A stretch of 5,445 bases of DNA, from positions 1 through 5,445 of the forward strand of contig JAFGEM010000046.1 in the NCBI GenBank assembly GCA_016931555.1. The letters are read 5' to 3'. Source of the stretch: Candidatus Iainarchaeum sp. (GTDB lineage Archaea; Iainarchaeota; Iainarchaeia; Iainarchaeales; GCA-2688035). The translations under genes were made by a program, and so were the position numbers. The notes under the pieces were generated by a model, which saw nothing but the letters and a program-made list of their open reading frames with translations, searched no databases and had not been told where the DNA came from. Positions 5,418-5,445 of this stretch are shown in pieces. Each line of letters begins with the position of its first letter. Positions within the stretch are counted from its first letter, which is position 1.

Positions 5418-5445
5418 AATATTAATTAATCCAATTTTTTAATTG

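Overview
The window looks like a piece of an archaeal chromosome, probably from a small-genome, DPANN-type lineage, although the lineage is inference. The evidence is direct but general. Genes are tightly packed. Two divergent genes have A/T-rich TATA boxes centred about 27-28 bases before their ATGs, the geometry of leaderless archaeal transcripts. The one clear Shine-Dalgarno-like site lies inside an operon. Coding density is high: the only non-coding stretches are about 65, 109 and 88 bases, with short gaps inside the minus-strand cluster. No rRNA, tRNA, CRISPR array or insertion sequence was seen.

Left part, plus strand (1-1594): the 3' end of a PIG-L/LmbE-type zinc deacetylase overlaps by four bases (ATGA) a complete GT4 glycosyltransferase. 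Such pairs usually add and then de-N-acetylate an amino sugar, on a glycolipid, a surface glycan or a thiol cofactor. The acceptor cannot be read from this sequence.

Middle part, minus strand (read from 3976 down to 1660): a leaderless PfkB sugar kinase, then a six-hairpin glycoside hydrolase with GH100 (neutral invertase)/glycogen-debranching features, then a previously hidden 56-residue protein with two membrane segments. Kinase and hydrolase share one reading frame, separated by a single TAA and six codons. The hydrolase has no ATG or ribosome site, and a short direct repeat (PAKKV encoded twice) flanks the stop. The simplest functional reading is intracellular hydrolysis of a small glucoside or fructoside followed by phosphorylation of the released sugar. 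The small membrane protein ends at an A7 tract, where a one-base change would add a plausible acidic tail.

Right part, plus strand (4086-5357): a complete serpin protease inhibitor with a lipoprotein signal peptide, divergently transcribed from the sugar operon across a 109-base region holding both promoters and an 18-base mirror repeat. Its inhibitory hinge is canonical, so it is probably an active inhibitor tethered to the cell surface. A perfect 12-base A/T-rich inverted repeat and T-tracts follow its stop and probably end transcription.
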